Positions 9,948-20,980 of a stretch of DNA of 64,000 bases are shown one piece after another. Origin of the DNA: Ceriagrion tenellum (taxonomy: Eukaryota > Arthropoda > Insecta > Odonata > Coenagrionidae); contig OY720635.1 of the NCBI GenBank assembly GCA_963169105.1, positions 157,867,645 to 157,931,644 on the forward strand, in the 5' to 3' direction. Within the stretch, counting starts at the first letter, position 1, and every line of letters starts with the position of its first letter. A program made the translations under genes and the position numbers. The notes beneath the pieces were generated by a model, which did not search any database, was not told the DNA's origin, and saw nothing but the letters and a program-made list of their open reading frames with translations.

Positions 9948-10470
9948 ACATCTACATAATACTCCGCGAGCCACTGCATGGGCATGTGGCAGGGGATATT
10001 AGGTCACCAGCCGTGTAAAGGTGTAACATTTTTGGATGTGAAATGGTGACATGTACTATGGGAGTGTATTTGGAGGAGCTCAGTTTTTATTGTGGTCGCT
10101 TATTGTGCGCGTAAAGAACGAGTTTTCGTACCTATCTGTTCGACAATGCATCTCTCTTATTCTGTCGCATCTGTCACACCTAGAGATGTAGTGAGAAGTC
10201 ATGATAATATTCCTTATGTCGCTCTGAATAATATCAGTTTTGAATTTATCAAGCAAACTAAGCCTAGCGTGTAGCCTCCGAGTATCTAGGGGCTCCCACC
10301 TTAATCCCGCTAAAAGTTGTGAGACACTCTATGTACGCTCGTAGCACTTTTTAACGAAGCGCGCTGCTTTCCTTTGTATTTTATTAATTTTTTTGGTGAA
10401 ATCATTATGACCAGGGTCCAAAATGCTCGCGGCGTATTCGAGGTGTGGCCTAACCAGAGCGTAGTAGCAT
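9948..10470 (-). mobile_element. CR1-like LINE 3' end, antisense
   Basis: The minus strand contains ALVRPHLEYAASI, then INKIQRKAARFVKKCYERT, with the C-terminal tail and 3'UTR toward lower coordinates. It ends at ATCAACATCTACATAAT (about 9950). The 5' boundary is near 10465. Same subfamily as 538-1150. Confidence 0.8.
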
Positions 10471-11298
10471 GCCAAACAACTTGTAGAGTGTACAAAAATT
10501 ATTACAAATCGATATAATCCGTCAATGTTAGGTACCTCTTGCACTAAAAGCTGCACATGAATGCTATTCAATTGCTACATTCTTGAAATATTCACTTTCA
10601 TGATTTGAAGTCCATTTGAGAAGGTAGTTTTGAATGTGTATTTGTTTTGTATTAGAAGTGTCAACAATAATAGAGCTTATTTTCAGTATGCTTTAACATG
10701 TGAAAGCTTCGGAATTTTTCCTATTTAATCGCTTTGTGCCACAAAGAATACCAAGAAATGTAAAAATAATGAGATAGGGTAAAATGAGGTGAGTTAGAAG
10801 TTTATGGTAAGGGAACTAGAGAAGGTTGGAGAGAGAGAGGTTTTTCGACTCGATGCTGAGCGTTAAACGTTGTATCTCGTGTAGAAAAACATGCATTCAG
10901 TTCGATACGATAATAGACATTAGAATGATGATGCTGGAGGAAAATTATTGGAAAAATGTATTCTGACGGAAGCATTCACTTTACAGAATTCTGTGTCATT
11001 TCCTTATGATTATCGAGTGAGATTCAAATGATTATCGAGGCAATAGGTGGCGGCGGAAAGTTGGCGAAGACATATGAGCTGGATTGCGGTGTTGGAAATG
11101 GAAAGAAAACGAGGGGAATGGACTGACCCGAGAGATGCAACATAAAAATGGTCGAGAACCGTTGCATAACGTGAATTAAAAGTTTAGGTCGTGACAGTAA
11201 TGCGGAGGCCCGTCATCACCCTCTGGCTCCTCCTTTGATATCTACGTGAAATTCACGGCGGAGTGGGGCGCCCTTGTAGCAGTCAATAGTATTACGAA
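10471..11298. other. no gene seen
   Basis: No recognisable gene or shared repeat. Confidence 0.35.
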
Positions 11299-11400
11299 TC
11301 TACATCTACAAAGTACAGTGCAAGCCTATAGCGTGTGGTAGGGGATGATTCCACAACAGGCATGCAGTACCTACTCATCTTAGACGAAATCAGAACATTG
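11299..11400 (-). mobile_element. CR1-like LINE 3'UTR fragment, antisense
   Basis: ACATCTACA, then GTGCAAGCC, GTGTGGTAGGGG and CAGGCATGCAGTACC match the 3'UTR ends at 16115 and 61545. Only the last 100 bp or so of the element is present. Confidence 0.6.
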
Positions 11401-11849
11401 TACGTTACCCCGACCGCTCATCTTCTGGGTTTATTTCAAACAAATTAATTTTTTACGACGTTAACAATATTTTACGAAACGCGACATACTGCAGAGGATA
11501 AGAATATAATGCATCGCATTTACGGCTTCGTAATAACAACGCGGATCAACATATCGAAACTTCCTTTTCAAATACTGTAGATAAGATCAATCTTAACAAT
11601 CACACGAAGTTTCAGATAATTTTGTATTTTGGCATTTTAGTTAATTCGATGCATCCGTCCGTTACCCGGAAAAATGCGCTAAAATTCTGTTTTAAAGCAC
11701 ACACTGAAATCAATATAAACTGTAAAAAGTTTTGTTAACCATCACTAATTGCAGAAATAAACAAGCTTTGATTTTATGTACTTCATTTTAAAATCGATTG
11801 AGCCGTTTTTGAGATATTAGTCTCCAAACTCGGGTGATGGAATTTTGCA

Positions 11850-11955
11850 ACGGATAGTAGATAATTAATTGCCTGCCGAACAGACAGGATTGAAATGCCA
11901 TTTTTCCTGCAATCGATTAGGGACCATAATGGCGGCCAATGGACTTTGAAGTAGC
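11850..11955 (+). mobile_element. CR1-like LINE RT C-terminal fragment, sense
   Basis: A short piece with TGCCGAACAGACAGG, then ATTTTTCCTGCAATCG and AGGGACCATAATGG. This corresponds to the CRTDR-x-FFP-x-IRDHN end of the CR1-like ORF, in broken frames. Confidence 0.5.
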
Positions 11956-11967
11956 TTGAAGATTCTC

Positions 11968-12091
11968 GTCATCAGCTCCCTTCTAGGATACTAAACGCAT
12001 CCTTAGCTAATGCTATTCTTCTTCTCAAAGTCATCAGGAGGAGAGTAGCGTTAGCTAAGGAGGCGTCTAGTAATAGAAGGGAGCTGATAAC
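11968..12091. repeat. inverted duplication of a LINE segment
   Basis: The left arm (about 11968-12025) is the reverse complement, at roughly 80% identity, of the right arm (about 12036-12091), with a loop of about 10 nt. The right arm is the start of the sense LINE fragment that continues to 12490. Confidence 0.65.
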
Positions 12092-12490
12092 GGGGATCTA
12101 GGGTACAGATGTGAAGAAGAGGCTGGTGAAAAGCTTCATATGGAGTGTAGGGTATGGTGCAGAAATGCTCTGAAAGGAGGACGAAATTAGGCTGCAGGCG
12201 TTTGAGATGCGGATGTGGAGAAGGATGGAGAAAGAGCGGTGGACGGAAAGGTAGACGAACGAGGAAGTTTTTTTGTATTGTGGGCGAGGAGAAGATTGGC
12301 AGGGTAGGTGGGTGGAGAATGTATTAAGGGGGGATCGGGTTGCCAAAGACAATGATTGAAGGTAGGATGTTGGGCAAGCGAGGAAGGAGAAGAAAAAGGA
12401 TAGATTTTATGGACGGGATGAAGAAGGATAGATCGTATGCTGAGGCAAAAAAGGAAATTCTAGAGGAAGATAGGACCCTGAAAGTGTAGA
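12030..12490 (+). pseudogene. non-LTR retrotransposon C-terminal region (decayed)
   Basis: The plus strand reads RRVALAKEASSNRRELITG, then KKRLVKSFIWSVGYGAEM, then RLQAFEMRMWRRMEKERW, then a GR-x-G stretch and a final block near DEE-x-S-x-AE-x-KK. The landmarks KSF-WSV-LYGAETW, RL-AFEM-W-RRM and a GHVLRGD-like block belong to LINE C-termini. Several stops and frameshifts interrupt it. Confidence 0.7.
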
Positions 12491-12537
12491 ATATTGGGAG
12501 GAGTTTCTCTGACTTTCAACAAAAAAACCTTTTAGTA

Positions 12538-12763
12538 ATGATACACAAACGATATCGTACTGTCTACCTTTTATTACAAAATCGTACTACACGTGTTTCG
12601 ACTGTCTTGCAGTCATTATCAGGTACGACTAATCTTTTTAGATTTAAAATAATATTTTAGATAAAAAATTAGTCGTACCGGATGATGGCTGCAAGACAGT
12701 CGAAACACGTGTAGTTAGATTTTGTATTAAAAGGTAGACAGTAAGATATCGTTTGTGTATCAT
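12538..12763. repeat. 96-bp-arm inverted repeat with two hammerhead-like cores, Penelope-like
   Basis: Arms 12538-12633 and 12668-12763 are nearly identical inverted copies around a 34-nt loop. Each holds a hammerhead-like core: stem GACTG or GGCTG / CAGTC with loop CAAGA, then GAAACACGTG. The left copy (minus strand, 12595-12622) has CTGATAA and the right copy (12679-12706) has CGGATGA, so each differs by one base from CTGATGA. Known: such motifs followed by GAAACRCGTG are typical of Penelope-like terminal repeats. No protein part lies nearby. Confidence 0.65.
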
Positions 12764-13327
12764 TGAAAATGCTGTTCTACAACATCTCGCCTGAGAAAGT
12801 GGAATTTAGTCTTTTGGTAATTTTACAAGTGAAGTTTTTCTTATCGTTGTGCGGTTCCACGAAGTAAAGCCTGCTCTTTTGATATAAAAACCTACCTTCT
12901 ACCGGTAGAATAAAGGTTGACGGGTAGTGTTGCCAATCATCAAATCATTTCACTTGCTCCCTAATATCCAAAGTGTCGTAATCATGGAATTTCATGTTAA
13001 TTATTGTGAGACCTTTAAATACGATCTCGAATTCATACTGAAAGAAATAGGACGCCAGTGTAGCCCTATGGATCAAATCACCTGCCAGGAAATCACGTCC
13101 GGATAAGTGTTCCCATTCACGCGAGTGATTTTTTTTCATTTTGATTCATTCGTGATGTCTGCTGTGGGAAGCGACGGTGGAGTATCAATCGATACTTATC
13201 TCGAAGTTCTCAAAATTTGCCATTGCATTTCTTCGATAAATTAGCTGTAGCCTAACATTCGGTGCGTCCGGACAAATAAACTCACTATTTTGATTCCCAC
13301 GGTCTGTTGGCATATTAATTTTGAAGC
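12764..13327. other. no gene seen
   Basis: No recognisable feature. Confidence 0.35.
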
Positions 13328-13750
13328 TACCCTGCTAAAAAATTCCTTAGAGGCTGTTCTGTAGCACGTAATGAATTCTACAGAAATGGACTCTTTTTCT
13401 TCAGAACTAGTTCCTTTTCTAAAGATCTGTACGGAACATGAGAGCCTGACTCTACAGAACGTATGTTAAGCAACTCTACGGAAATATGTGAGGTTTTCTT
13501 GAGCTTGTAAGGAGTTCTACAGAGCGTCAAAGGACTTCTGTAGAACTTCGTCGGGAATTCTGCAGAAAGTCCTAAGGATTTCCGCAGAACGTCGTAAGGT
13601 ATTCTGCAGAACATCCTAAGGTATTCTGCAGAGCATCGTAGGGAATTCCGTGAAATGGCGTTTCAATACTTGAAGGAATATCTACAGAACTTGAAGAAAT
13701 TCTGTAGAAGTATTTATAAGGAAACTATACAGAATTTTTTTAGCAGGGTA
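13328..13750. mobile_element. TA-flanked non-autonomous DNA element with internal repeat array
   Basis: The element runs from CCCTGCTAAAAAA (13330) to TTTTTTTAGCAGGG (ending 13748), with a terminal inverted repeat CCCTGCTAAAAAAATTC. TA flanks both sides (13328-13329 and 13749-13750). The interior is a degenerate array of units of about 28-30 bp built on palindromic TTCTGCAGAA or TTCTACAGAA. A 78-codon minus-strand frame across it (13378-13614) shows a 9-10 residue periodicity from the array and is not a gene. The superfamily is uncertain; TA duplication fits Tc1/mariner-type insertion. Confidence 0.7.
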
Positions 13751-14992
13751 CTGACGAAAAAAGAATCCTAAATTCTCCTATTCATTCCAGCTTCCATCTC
13801 TGCCGTTGAACAAAATGGGATAGGGTGTTGACGTGATGAGAAAACTTTTCCGTTATCTCCGCCGAGTTTTACGGCTCGTGGATATTCATTTAGCGGTTAC
13901 ATCCACTTGTTGAGCGTTTGAATTAATCGAGAAGTGCGAATCAGACGATTGTTTGTCGTTAAAATGAATGTGGGTCGTTCGCTGCCTGAAAAATGATGGC
14001 AGCGCGTCATATGTTTCGGTTGTTTTAATTGCACGCTAAGCTACGTCATATATTGCAATCAGCAAAAAGATTCCTTCAACGTGGGAATCGTAACACTCTG
14101 TTGACTCGTTTGGTGAATTATAATAACCCGGGATACCCGAGTCCCGCAGCAATTTATTTTAAAAATCCAGCTATTCACTTCCATTATGTGTTTATTTATT
14201 CTGTATTCTCTACTCTTTATAATCCCTAAATTCCATTTTATTTCGTTATTTTCAGGCTATAAACTGATAATTTTTTCGCATACATAGAATATGAACAGTG
14301 GAAAAGTACACAGAATTTAACTATATTATGTATGCAAGCATAAAATAATTCTACGATGTAACGACAAGTTTATCAGTCAATTTAAAAAATAAGGATTGAA
14401 TGTATATTGCAATCCTTTCCATAAACATTGAAGGAAAGAAGTCGAAAATAATTTTTCCTCGTGTTTTAGTTCACAGATGTATTTTTCAACTTATCGAATG
14501 CTCCATTCTGAATAAATTCCTCTGTATGCCCACCAAAGTGTTTAACCTTCACTCAGGCGTGTGAAACAAAATGGATTTATATTGAAGAACTACACATACA
14601 ATCCATTTCCACGATTGGAGAGTTGTGAAATACCGCATTTGGTCGAGTTTTCGGACACACTTCCACAAATCCATTGTCTAATTTGGGATCGCGCTGTCGC
14701 ATAGCGGACGCTGACAGACAATGCCCTGATATGTTTCCTGGCCATACTTTTACGACATATTTGACTCGAGATGGACGGAGTCAAACATTTATTTTACTAT
14801 CTAGTTTCCTGAACTTTCAGAACACCCTTATAAATATATCCGTTCGCTGTGGATTACATCTATTAGCCATGATGAAATATCATTACGGCAAGAACTTGAG
14901 TGCACTTTATGGATTGTTCTTTATTAACACTTAAAGGACAACCTTGGCCCTCAAAGGCTCAAAGGCCCTCCTTGATTAGTTTATTGCGCGTC
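13751..14992. other. no gene seen
   Basis: AT-rich; the frames at 14590-14784 and 14674-14934 overlap on opposite strands without a recognisable motif. Confidence 0.35.
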
Positions 14993-15299
14993 TAAAGGTA
15001 GTTCGAGCGAAATATCATTTTACTTAGAAATCAATAAATTTGGTCTCATTTAGAAGATAAATATCTTACCCTTCTAATGACACCAAAAATTAAATCCCTT
15101 ACCACATTACTTTCGGAGATATTTGCCAAAAAATACCAGCCCTTTTAAACAGGAAATGGTACGCGTATGCACTTCAGAGAGACATAATTTACAAAATGAG
15201 GTATTTATAACACTTAGATGTAAAAAAAAAACTAACAGCGTGTAGTTTGTGTGTTTTCTCAACTATTTCTCAACTTTTCTCTCGCTCGGGCCACCTTAA
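14993..15299 (+). mobile_element. GGTAG-TIR MITE, internally deleted copy
   Basis: Left end AAAGGTAGTTCGAGCGA, right end CTCGCTCGGGCCACCTTAA. About 250 bp of the usual 560-bp body is missing between CTCAACTATTT and the right end. Otherwise it is collinear with the copy at 38015-38578. Confidence 0.8.
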
Positions 15300-16114
15300 T
15301 TTAGCAGTGAGGGGTAGATGGTTAGAGAGGAGAAGGGGGGCGGACGAGGGAGATTAGGAGGAAGGTGTGAGTTCGCAATTAAGACGAGTGATTACAGAAT
15401 ATATTTGATGGCCGTCAATCAGAAAAGAATGGTAAGAAATCAAGAAAAGACACGGAAATGATTGAAATGATATTGAGGTCCGAAGTGTGCCATGTAGATG
15501 ATCGAGATATAATTTGAGAAAGGAGGCGTTTCAAGGAAGTCCCATCGCGACATTGAGAGTCAAATAAATTTCAAATTGCAAACTTTAGTTGATTCAAAAA
15601 AAGTCCTGCTTACGCTAGTGACATGTGTTAGCTGTTGAAAAGCTAAAAATTAGTTTCGAAATATCTATATAATCCCACAAGCACGTTTCTAACAAACAGA
15701 TGCCGTCTGAAGCAAGATTCTTACACAATTACCACATTTCCAGGTCTGCTAAAAGCATTAATTGAATCATAAAATCGATTCAAATGTAAGTAATTCGTTT
15801 GAATTGATATATGAAATCCATCCAAATGCTTCAAGATCAACCATCACAAACATATCCTCGTTAATTTTGAATGAGCCATGCTAAGCCTATTAGCAGTGAC
15901 GCTCTTAACTGCTTTAAAGAGCTAAACCGCAGCAAATTACTCAGAATAACTCAGAGTAACCGTAATTAAAAGTGTAAGAAGAGTTACAATGCTTAAAAAC
16001 TCCCCAAACTATTTCCTTGAATATATGCTAATGTGAGTTTGTGCTGCCTATACCGCTTTATGTTAAGCATGATTCGTTTTGGCAGACCGGTGGCTTCACT
16101 GTGCAGGATATGAT
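15300..16114. other. no gene seen
   Basis: No recognisable feature. Confidence 0.35.
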
Positions 16115-16735
16115 TTACATCTACATCTACGAAATACCGTGCAAGCCACCACTAGGGTGTTTGGCACGGGGTGATTCCTCACCAGGCATGCAGCACTCAT
16201 CCCAGATCATATCAGTACCGCGCACGTTCCCCCGAATGTCAGGCGCAGGCCAAAAGCAGTCAGGACAACGATACGCAGTCGGACTGTGAACCAGGAGAGT
16301 GATAGGTAGAAGAGCATGCTACCATGCAAGGTATAACTACTGGTTGGTATTATTAATGCGACAAATAAATAGCACTACACGGTACTAAGACATGCAAGAG
16401 TATATCATGCCGGTGATTGCATGCGAAGTTAGTATCTACAATTCATGTTAAGATACTGAGCACTACTGAAAAAACCTATTTAACCTAGTCAGTATCCTAG
16501 AACTAATCTATCACAACTATTATGGTCCCATATTGCCATTGGAAAAAATGACATCTTAAATCTATCGGTTCTACAATCTATTTTCTTAATCTTATTCCTG
16601 TATATAATATAGGATGCCGTGTGCCATGAGACTACACTTGCCAAAAGTACGAGCCGGAATGATGCAATTTTTTTCACTTTCACCAATAGATACCACTTAT
16701 TAGATCTCGTATGCAAAGTTTCACCCAAATCAGGG
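16115..16735 (-). mobile_element. CR1-like LINE 3' end, antisense, second subfamily
   Basis: On the minus strand the piece reads KIKKIDCRTDRFKMSFFP and AIWDHNSCDR, a stop, and then a 3'UTR ending at ACATCTACATCTACGAA (about 16117). The 3'UTR blocks GTGCAAGCCACC and CAGGCATGCAGCA match 11299 and 61545. Confidence 0.7.
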
Positions 16736-18008
16736 CATAATCACAAATCGCTCTAACCACCTTAATAAATGCCGCGGTGATTTTCATTCCGGCCGTTGGA
16801 ATGCCATCCTTCTTGACGTTCCGGAGGAAGGAGAGGAGGCAGAAACGCGACGTGTCGTCCTGCGGTCACGTCCGCTCCGTACAATTAGCTGATCTCCATG
16901 AGGGAGAGTTTTTTTTTACCGCGCTCGGTGATTCCCATGGAGATCCAACAAATAAGAGGGGATGAGGGAATTCATGGCGTTTCCCCAACAAAGTGGAATG
17001 ACGGGAAATCACCCGATTAAGGGGAGACCGTGGTTGGTCGGATTACATGGGGAGATTATGAGGTGTGAGCGTTGCGGCAATGTATACATAAAAATGGAAA
17101 TTATTGATGAGTCGATCGTGTGGAGTGTCATCGATTGAATTATACTGAGGAATACGTCGACTTTCGAATTGAAGTTGGGATATCCTTCTCGCATATTTTC
17201 CAGTATCGTTTGGTCTTTCGACAGTTTCCCCCGGGGATCGGGTTCGGGTATAGCGGCTTGAAAACTGGCTTCCTACTCTGAGGTCCCAGGTTTTAATGCT
17301 GAAAATGGCGAAAGTCTTTCAGGGAATCATTTGGTCCCGAAAAACTTGTACAATACTACTCGCAAGTCATAAGGAACTTCTTCATGTCTTTTCCTTTAGC
17401 TAGGCAAATGACCATTGTCTGTCTTAGAAAAACTGATAACAACAGATGACGGTCAAAATTCAAGTGTTTAGGCGGTTTCGGCACAAGGAAGTGAAAATGA
17501 AATGCGGGAGGTGAACTTGAATGCTCACGGGCGGAACTGATGCTAAAACGGGGACGAATTGGAAGGCTATTGCGCCGAGCAGGAATGGCCTACTATTCAA
17601 TAGACATCGAATTTCTCGTGATTTTTAATTTATATATACCCAAAATCAAACGCAACTCCAGGAAAAGTTTGTCAGCTTGAGCAAGGGCAACATTATGCTG
17701 ATGGTAGTGGCAGAATCGGCTTCAAGAACCAATCGGAACGTCACCACCATCTTTTTTTTTCAAATCTCCCCGTATAGGCTTGGATTCAAATCTCGGAGGT
17801 CACGCTGGTGTGGAATAGGGAGAAATAAAATGTAACCCCATTTGACCAAGATTTCTTCAGTGTGAATTCCAAACATTCTTTTGTGTACACTTAACATCAC
17901 GTATCTCCTTTCAATAATTTAGGTTTTAAAATTTCACTGATATTCGTTTAAGGGAAGTTATCTGGTTACTCGTCATCTCTTCTTCGCGAAAATTCATTCA
18001 TTGGTCGT
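16736..18008. other. no gene seen
   Basis: A modest GC rise at 16790-17060, but no start, splice or protein motif that can be supported. Confidence 0.35.
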
Positions 18009-18571
18009 TTAAGGTAGTTTGAGCGAAAAATCGTTTTACTTAGAAATTAATGAATTTGTTCTCACTTTACAGAAAAATATCTCACTCTCCTAATGATATA
18101 CAGCATTCAACTCCTTACCTCATTACTTTCGTAGATATTTGCCGAAATGTACCAGCCCTTTTTATGGGAAATGGTACGTGTATGCACTCCAGAGAGACAT
18201 TATTTACAAAATGAGGAATTTATAGCACTTAGATGTCATAAAAAAAACTAACAACGTGTTTTTTGTATGTTTCCTCAACTATATTTGAAAGTGAATTATA
18301 TTGTCACCGCCGTTGGTTCTTGTGTATCACAAATAACCTTCCGTTTTGAAGGAGTTCCAAACGCACTGCGTGGAAAAAATGAGTCAAGTTAAAGACTTAT
18401 TTAGATATTTTCATTTAATTAATCAAAATACATGCCATATAAAACTATATTATTGCACCATTAATAATGCAATATTTGATTGATGTTTCCTACAGCTGGT
18501 GAAATTAAAACGTATAATTCGAATATGGTCTCTATTATGACTAGGGAACTATCTCGCTCGGACTGCCTTAA
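18009..18571 (+). mobile_element. GGTAG-TIR MITE, full-length copy
   Basis: TTAA at both ends (18009-18012 and 18568-18571). The terminal inverted repeat is GGTAGTTTGAGCGA at the left and the reverse complement of GGCAGTCCGAGCGAG at the right. The body contains the family landmarks GGAAATGGTACGTG, ACTCCAGAGAGACAT, ATGAGTCAAGTTAAAGAC and ATATGGTCTCTATTATGA. No transposase is encoded. Confidence 0.85.
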
Positions 18572-18589
18572 TCCTTAGACTTTCACTTC

Positions 18590-19140
18590 TGTCCTCCGTC
18601 CTTCCCTATCTAGTGCTAGTTCTCATTCTCCCTGGTAGTTCTCTTATGTATGTATCCTCTTATTTATTTAGCCCATGTATTGCATCGGCTTTTCTCTGGG
18701 GACATTTCCTTATTTTTATTCAATTATATTCTCCACAAATTGATTGGGCATCTGAGTGTATCCAATCTACTTCGTTCTTCTTTTCTGTATCGTGTTCCAA
18801 AATGTCCTTTTAGCCTCTACACTTCTGTAAACTGCATCACATCTTTTTTTATCCGTCCATCTGATTTTCGGTATCCTCCTCAAGAATCATATTTCGAAAG
18901 CTTCCAGTCTTTTCTGGTCTACTTTCCCAAAAATCCAAGTTTCCGATCCACAGAGTGCCTCTCTCCACGCCAATTTTTTCACGTACTGTTTCCTCGTTTA
19001 TAATCCAATCTTTTGAGGACAGAGTAGTCGCCTTTTCATTACAAGCACCTTTTAGCTTGGGCTATTCTCCGCATGATGTCCGGCGTACTTCTTCGTTTCT
19101 AGGTGATGGCACTTCTAAGGTTGAAGAAGGGAACTATGTG
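18590..19140 (-). pseudogene. non-LTR retrotransposon C-terminal region (decayed), antisense
   Basis: The minus strand reads TPDIMRRIAQAK, then LCGSETWIFGKVDQKRLEAF, then RRIPKIRWTDK, then a block like WNTIQKRRTK-x-IGY and a final ENIIE region. These are the C-terminal landmarks (GSETW, RLEAFE, RI-WTDK, KRR-KWIGH, EGK) of a LINE polyprotein. They are spread over several frames with stops. It abuts the MITE at 18009-18571. Confidence 0.65.
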
Positions 19141-19307
19141 TTTTTATTTCTACCACAGGAATTATAGGGAGAGTCGCTTCGAAATGTGATAATGGGCTAC
19201 TGAATCATTATCTTAAATTAATTCAGTCATAATTGAAGCTCCCAACCATTAAAAGTGACTATTCGATTGTCCCTTGTTAGTATCAAAGAATGATACGACC
19301 CCATGAA

Positions 19308-19673
19308 AGGGATTAAGGTGGGAGCCCCTAGAGACTCGGAGGCTGCGTGCCAGGCTTAGGCTGCTTGATAAATTCAGAACTGATATTTTTCAGAGTGACA
19401 TAGCGAATATTTTCATGACGCCTCACTACATTTCTAGGTCTGACAGATGCGATAAGTTAAGAGAGATACACTGCCGAACAGATAGGTACAAAAACTCCTT
19501 CTTTTCGCGCACAATAAGCGAACACAATAGAGACTAAGCTCCTCCAAATACACTCCCATAGGACATGTCACCATTTCACCTCAAAATATTTTACATCTTT
19601 AGACGGCTGGAGACCTACCACCCCCTGCCACACGCCCATGCGGCGGTTCGCGGGGTAGATGTATCAATTATCA
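19308..19673 (+). mobile_element. CR1-like LINE 3' end, sense
   Basis: Sense C-terminal tail (REP-x-RLGG, SDIANIFMTPHYISRSDRC, then FSRTISEHNR) followed by a 3'UTR with CCCCCTGCCACACGCCCATG and a TAGATGTAT end. The next copy of the same subfamily begins about 15 bp downstream, so two independent or tandem 3' ends lie head to tail. Confidence 0.75.
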
Positions 19674-19689
19674 TTTACGAGAGTATCAG

Positions 19690-20131
19690 TATTCAGATTT
19701 CCATCCTCTCCCCGTCGAAGAGATGTACATTATCATAACATATAGTGTTACACAACTGTTCGAGGGATTAAGGCGGGAGCCCCTAGAGACTCGGAGGTTA
19801 CACGCTAGGCTTACGCTGCTTGAGATATTCAGAACTGGTATGTTTCAGAGCGACACAGAGAATATTTTCATGACGCTTCACTACATTTCTAGGTCTGACA
19901 GATGCGATAAGTTAAGAGAAATACTCTGCCGTACAGATAGGTACAAAAACTCCTTCTTTCCGCGCACAATAAGCGACCACAATAGAAACTGAGCTCCTCC
20001 AAACACACTCTCATAGGACATGTCACCATTTCACCTCCAAACCTTTGACATCTTTACACGGCTGGTGACCTTCCACCCCCTGCCACACGCCCAAGCGGGA
20101 TGTAGATGTAAGATGTAGATGTAGATGAAGC
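19690..20131 (+). mobile_element. CR1-like LINE 3' end, sense, open C-terminal frame
   Basis: An uninterrupted frame at 19723-19992 encodes the last 89 residues of the RT ORF: VTQLFEGLRREPLETRRL, then LTLLEIFRTGMFQSDTENIF, then CRTDRYKNSFFPRTISDHN and a stop. The 3'UTR ends in a GATGTAGATGTAAGATG-type tail (about 20098-20130). It is the sense counterpart of 4431-4862. Confidence 0.85.
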
Positions 20132-20565
20132 ACGTCAGCTCAAATTGCCATCGTTTCCGATTATTTTCTTCTCGGGTTTATCATGCACAATGATTCACCT
20201 CGTGCAGCCAGAGGTGACTTATATGTTTTCCCCGTTTATCCGTTCACCTTGCTCAGAGCTATTCCTTCAACCAAGTCCCACTTTCATCAGAATGAAGGTC
20301 CTGTCGAGTGTTGACCGTCATTCGTGATATGAAGGCGGGAAGCCTTCACCCAGAAACAAGGGGAAGCTCTCCGATTCCACGCCTCCCTCCCAGTCACCAC
20401 CCGTTCATCTCGCGTCTCCCCTGTGCTCATTTTGTCACTTCTCAGAATTTTTTCTTCCTCCTCCTCCTCCTGCAGTCTCTTTCCCATCAAAACATTTTCT
20501 CCTTTATCTTCCTCCCTGTCCTGTTAAGGTGACTCTGACCTGGCTCTATAAGTAATAACCAATAC
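20132..20565. other. no gene seen; small CTC repeat
   Basis: Contains a (CTC)n tract at about 20455-20472. Overlapping opposite-strand frames at 20287-20532 are not supported as genes. Confidence 0.4.
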
Positions 20566-20567
20566 TT

Positions 20568-20890
20568 GATCATCTACATAATATCCCGCGAGCCGCCGCA
20601 TGGGCGTGTGGCAGAGGGTGTTAGGTCACCAGCCGTGTAAAGGCGTAAGTTTTTTGGAGATTAAATGGTGACATGAATTATAGGGGTGAATTTTGTCAGC
20701 TTAATTTTTTATTGCGATCGCTTATTGTTCATGGAAAGAACGAGTTTTTGTACCTATCTGTTCGGCAGTGTATCTCTCTTATTTTATCGCATCTGTCAGA
20801 CCTAGAGATGTTGTGAGGAGTCATGATAATATTCTCGATGTCGCTCTGATTAATACCAGTTCTGAATTTATCAAGCATAAGGAATGCTTA
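20568..20890 (-). mobile_element. CR1-like LINE 3' end, antisense, truncated
   Basis: Begins at ATCTACATAATATCCCGCG (the element's 3' end) and follows the family through ACGAGTTTTTGTACCTATC and TCTGTCAGACCTAGAGATG to about 20880, where similarity stops just before the P-type element. Confidence 0.75.
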
Positions 20891-20980
20891 AGAGATCCAT
20901 CTTTTCTTAATCTCTATGCAGAAGGTTGTCATGTAACGTTCCGACTGTTTCCATGGATATTGTTCATCACCTACGTCTCA

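Noticed and set aside
13378..13614. A 78-codon frame and regularly spaced short repeats, at first sight a CRISPR-like array or a repeat protein
   Set aside because: Units are degenerate, lack unique spacers of constant length, and lie between the terminal repeats of a TA-flanked element in a eukaryotic genome. The frame's periodicity comes from the DNA array.
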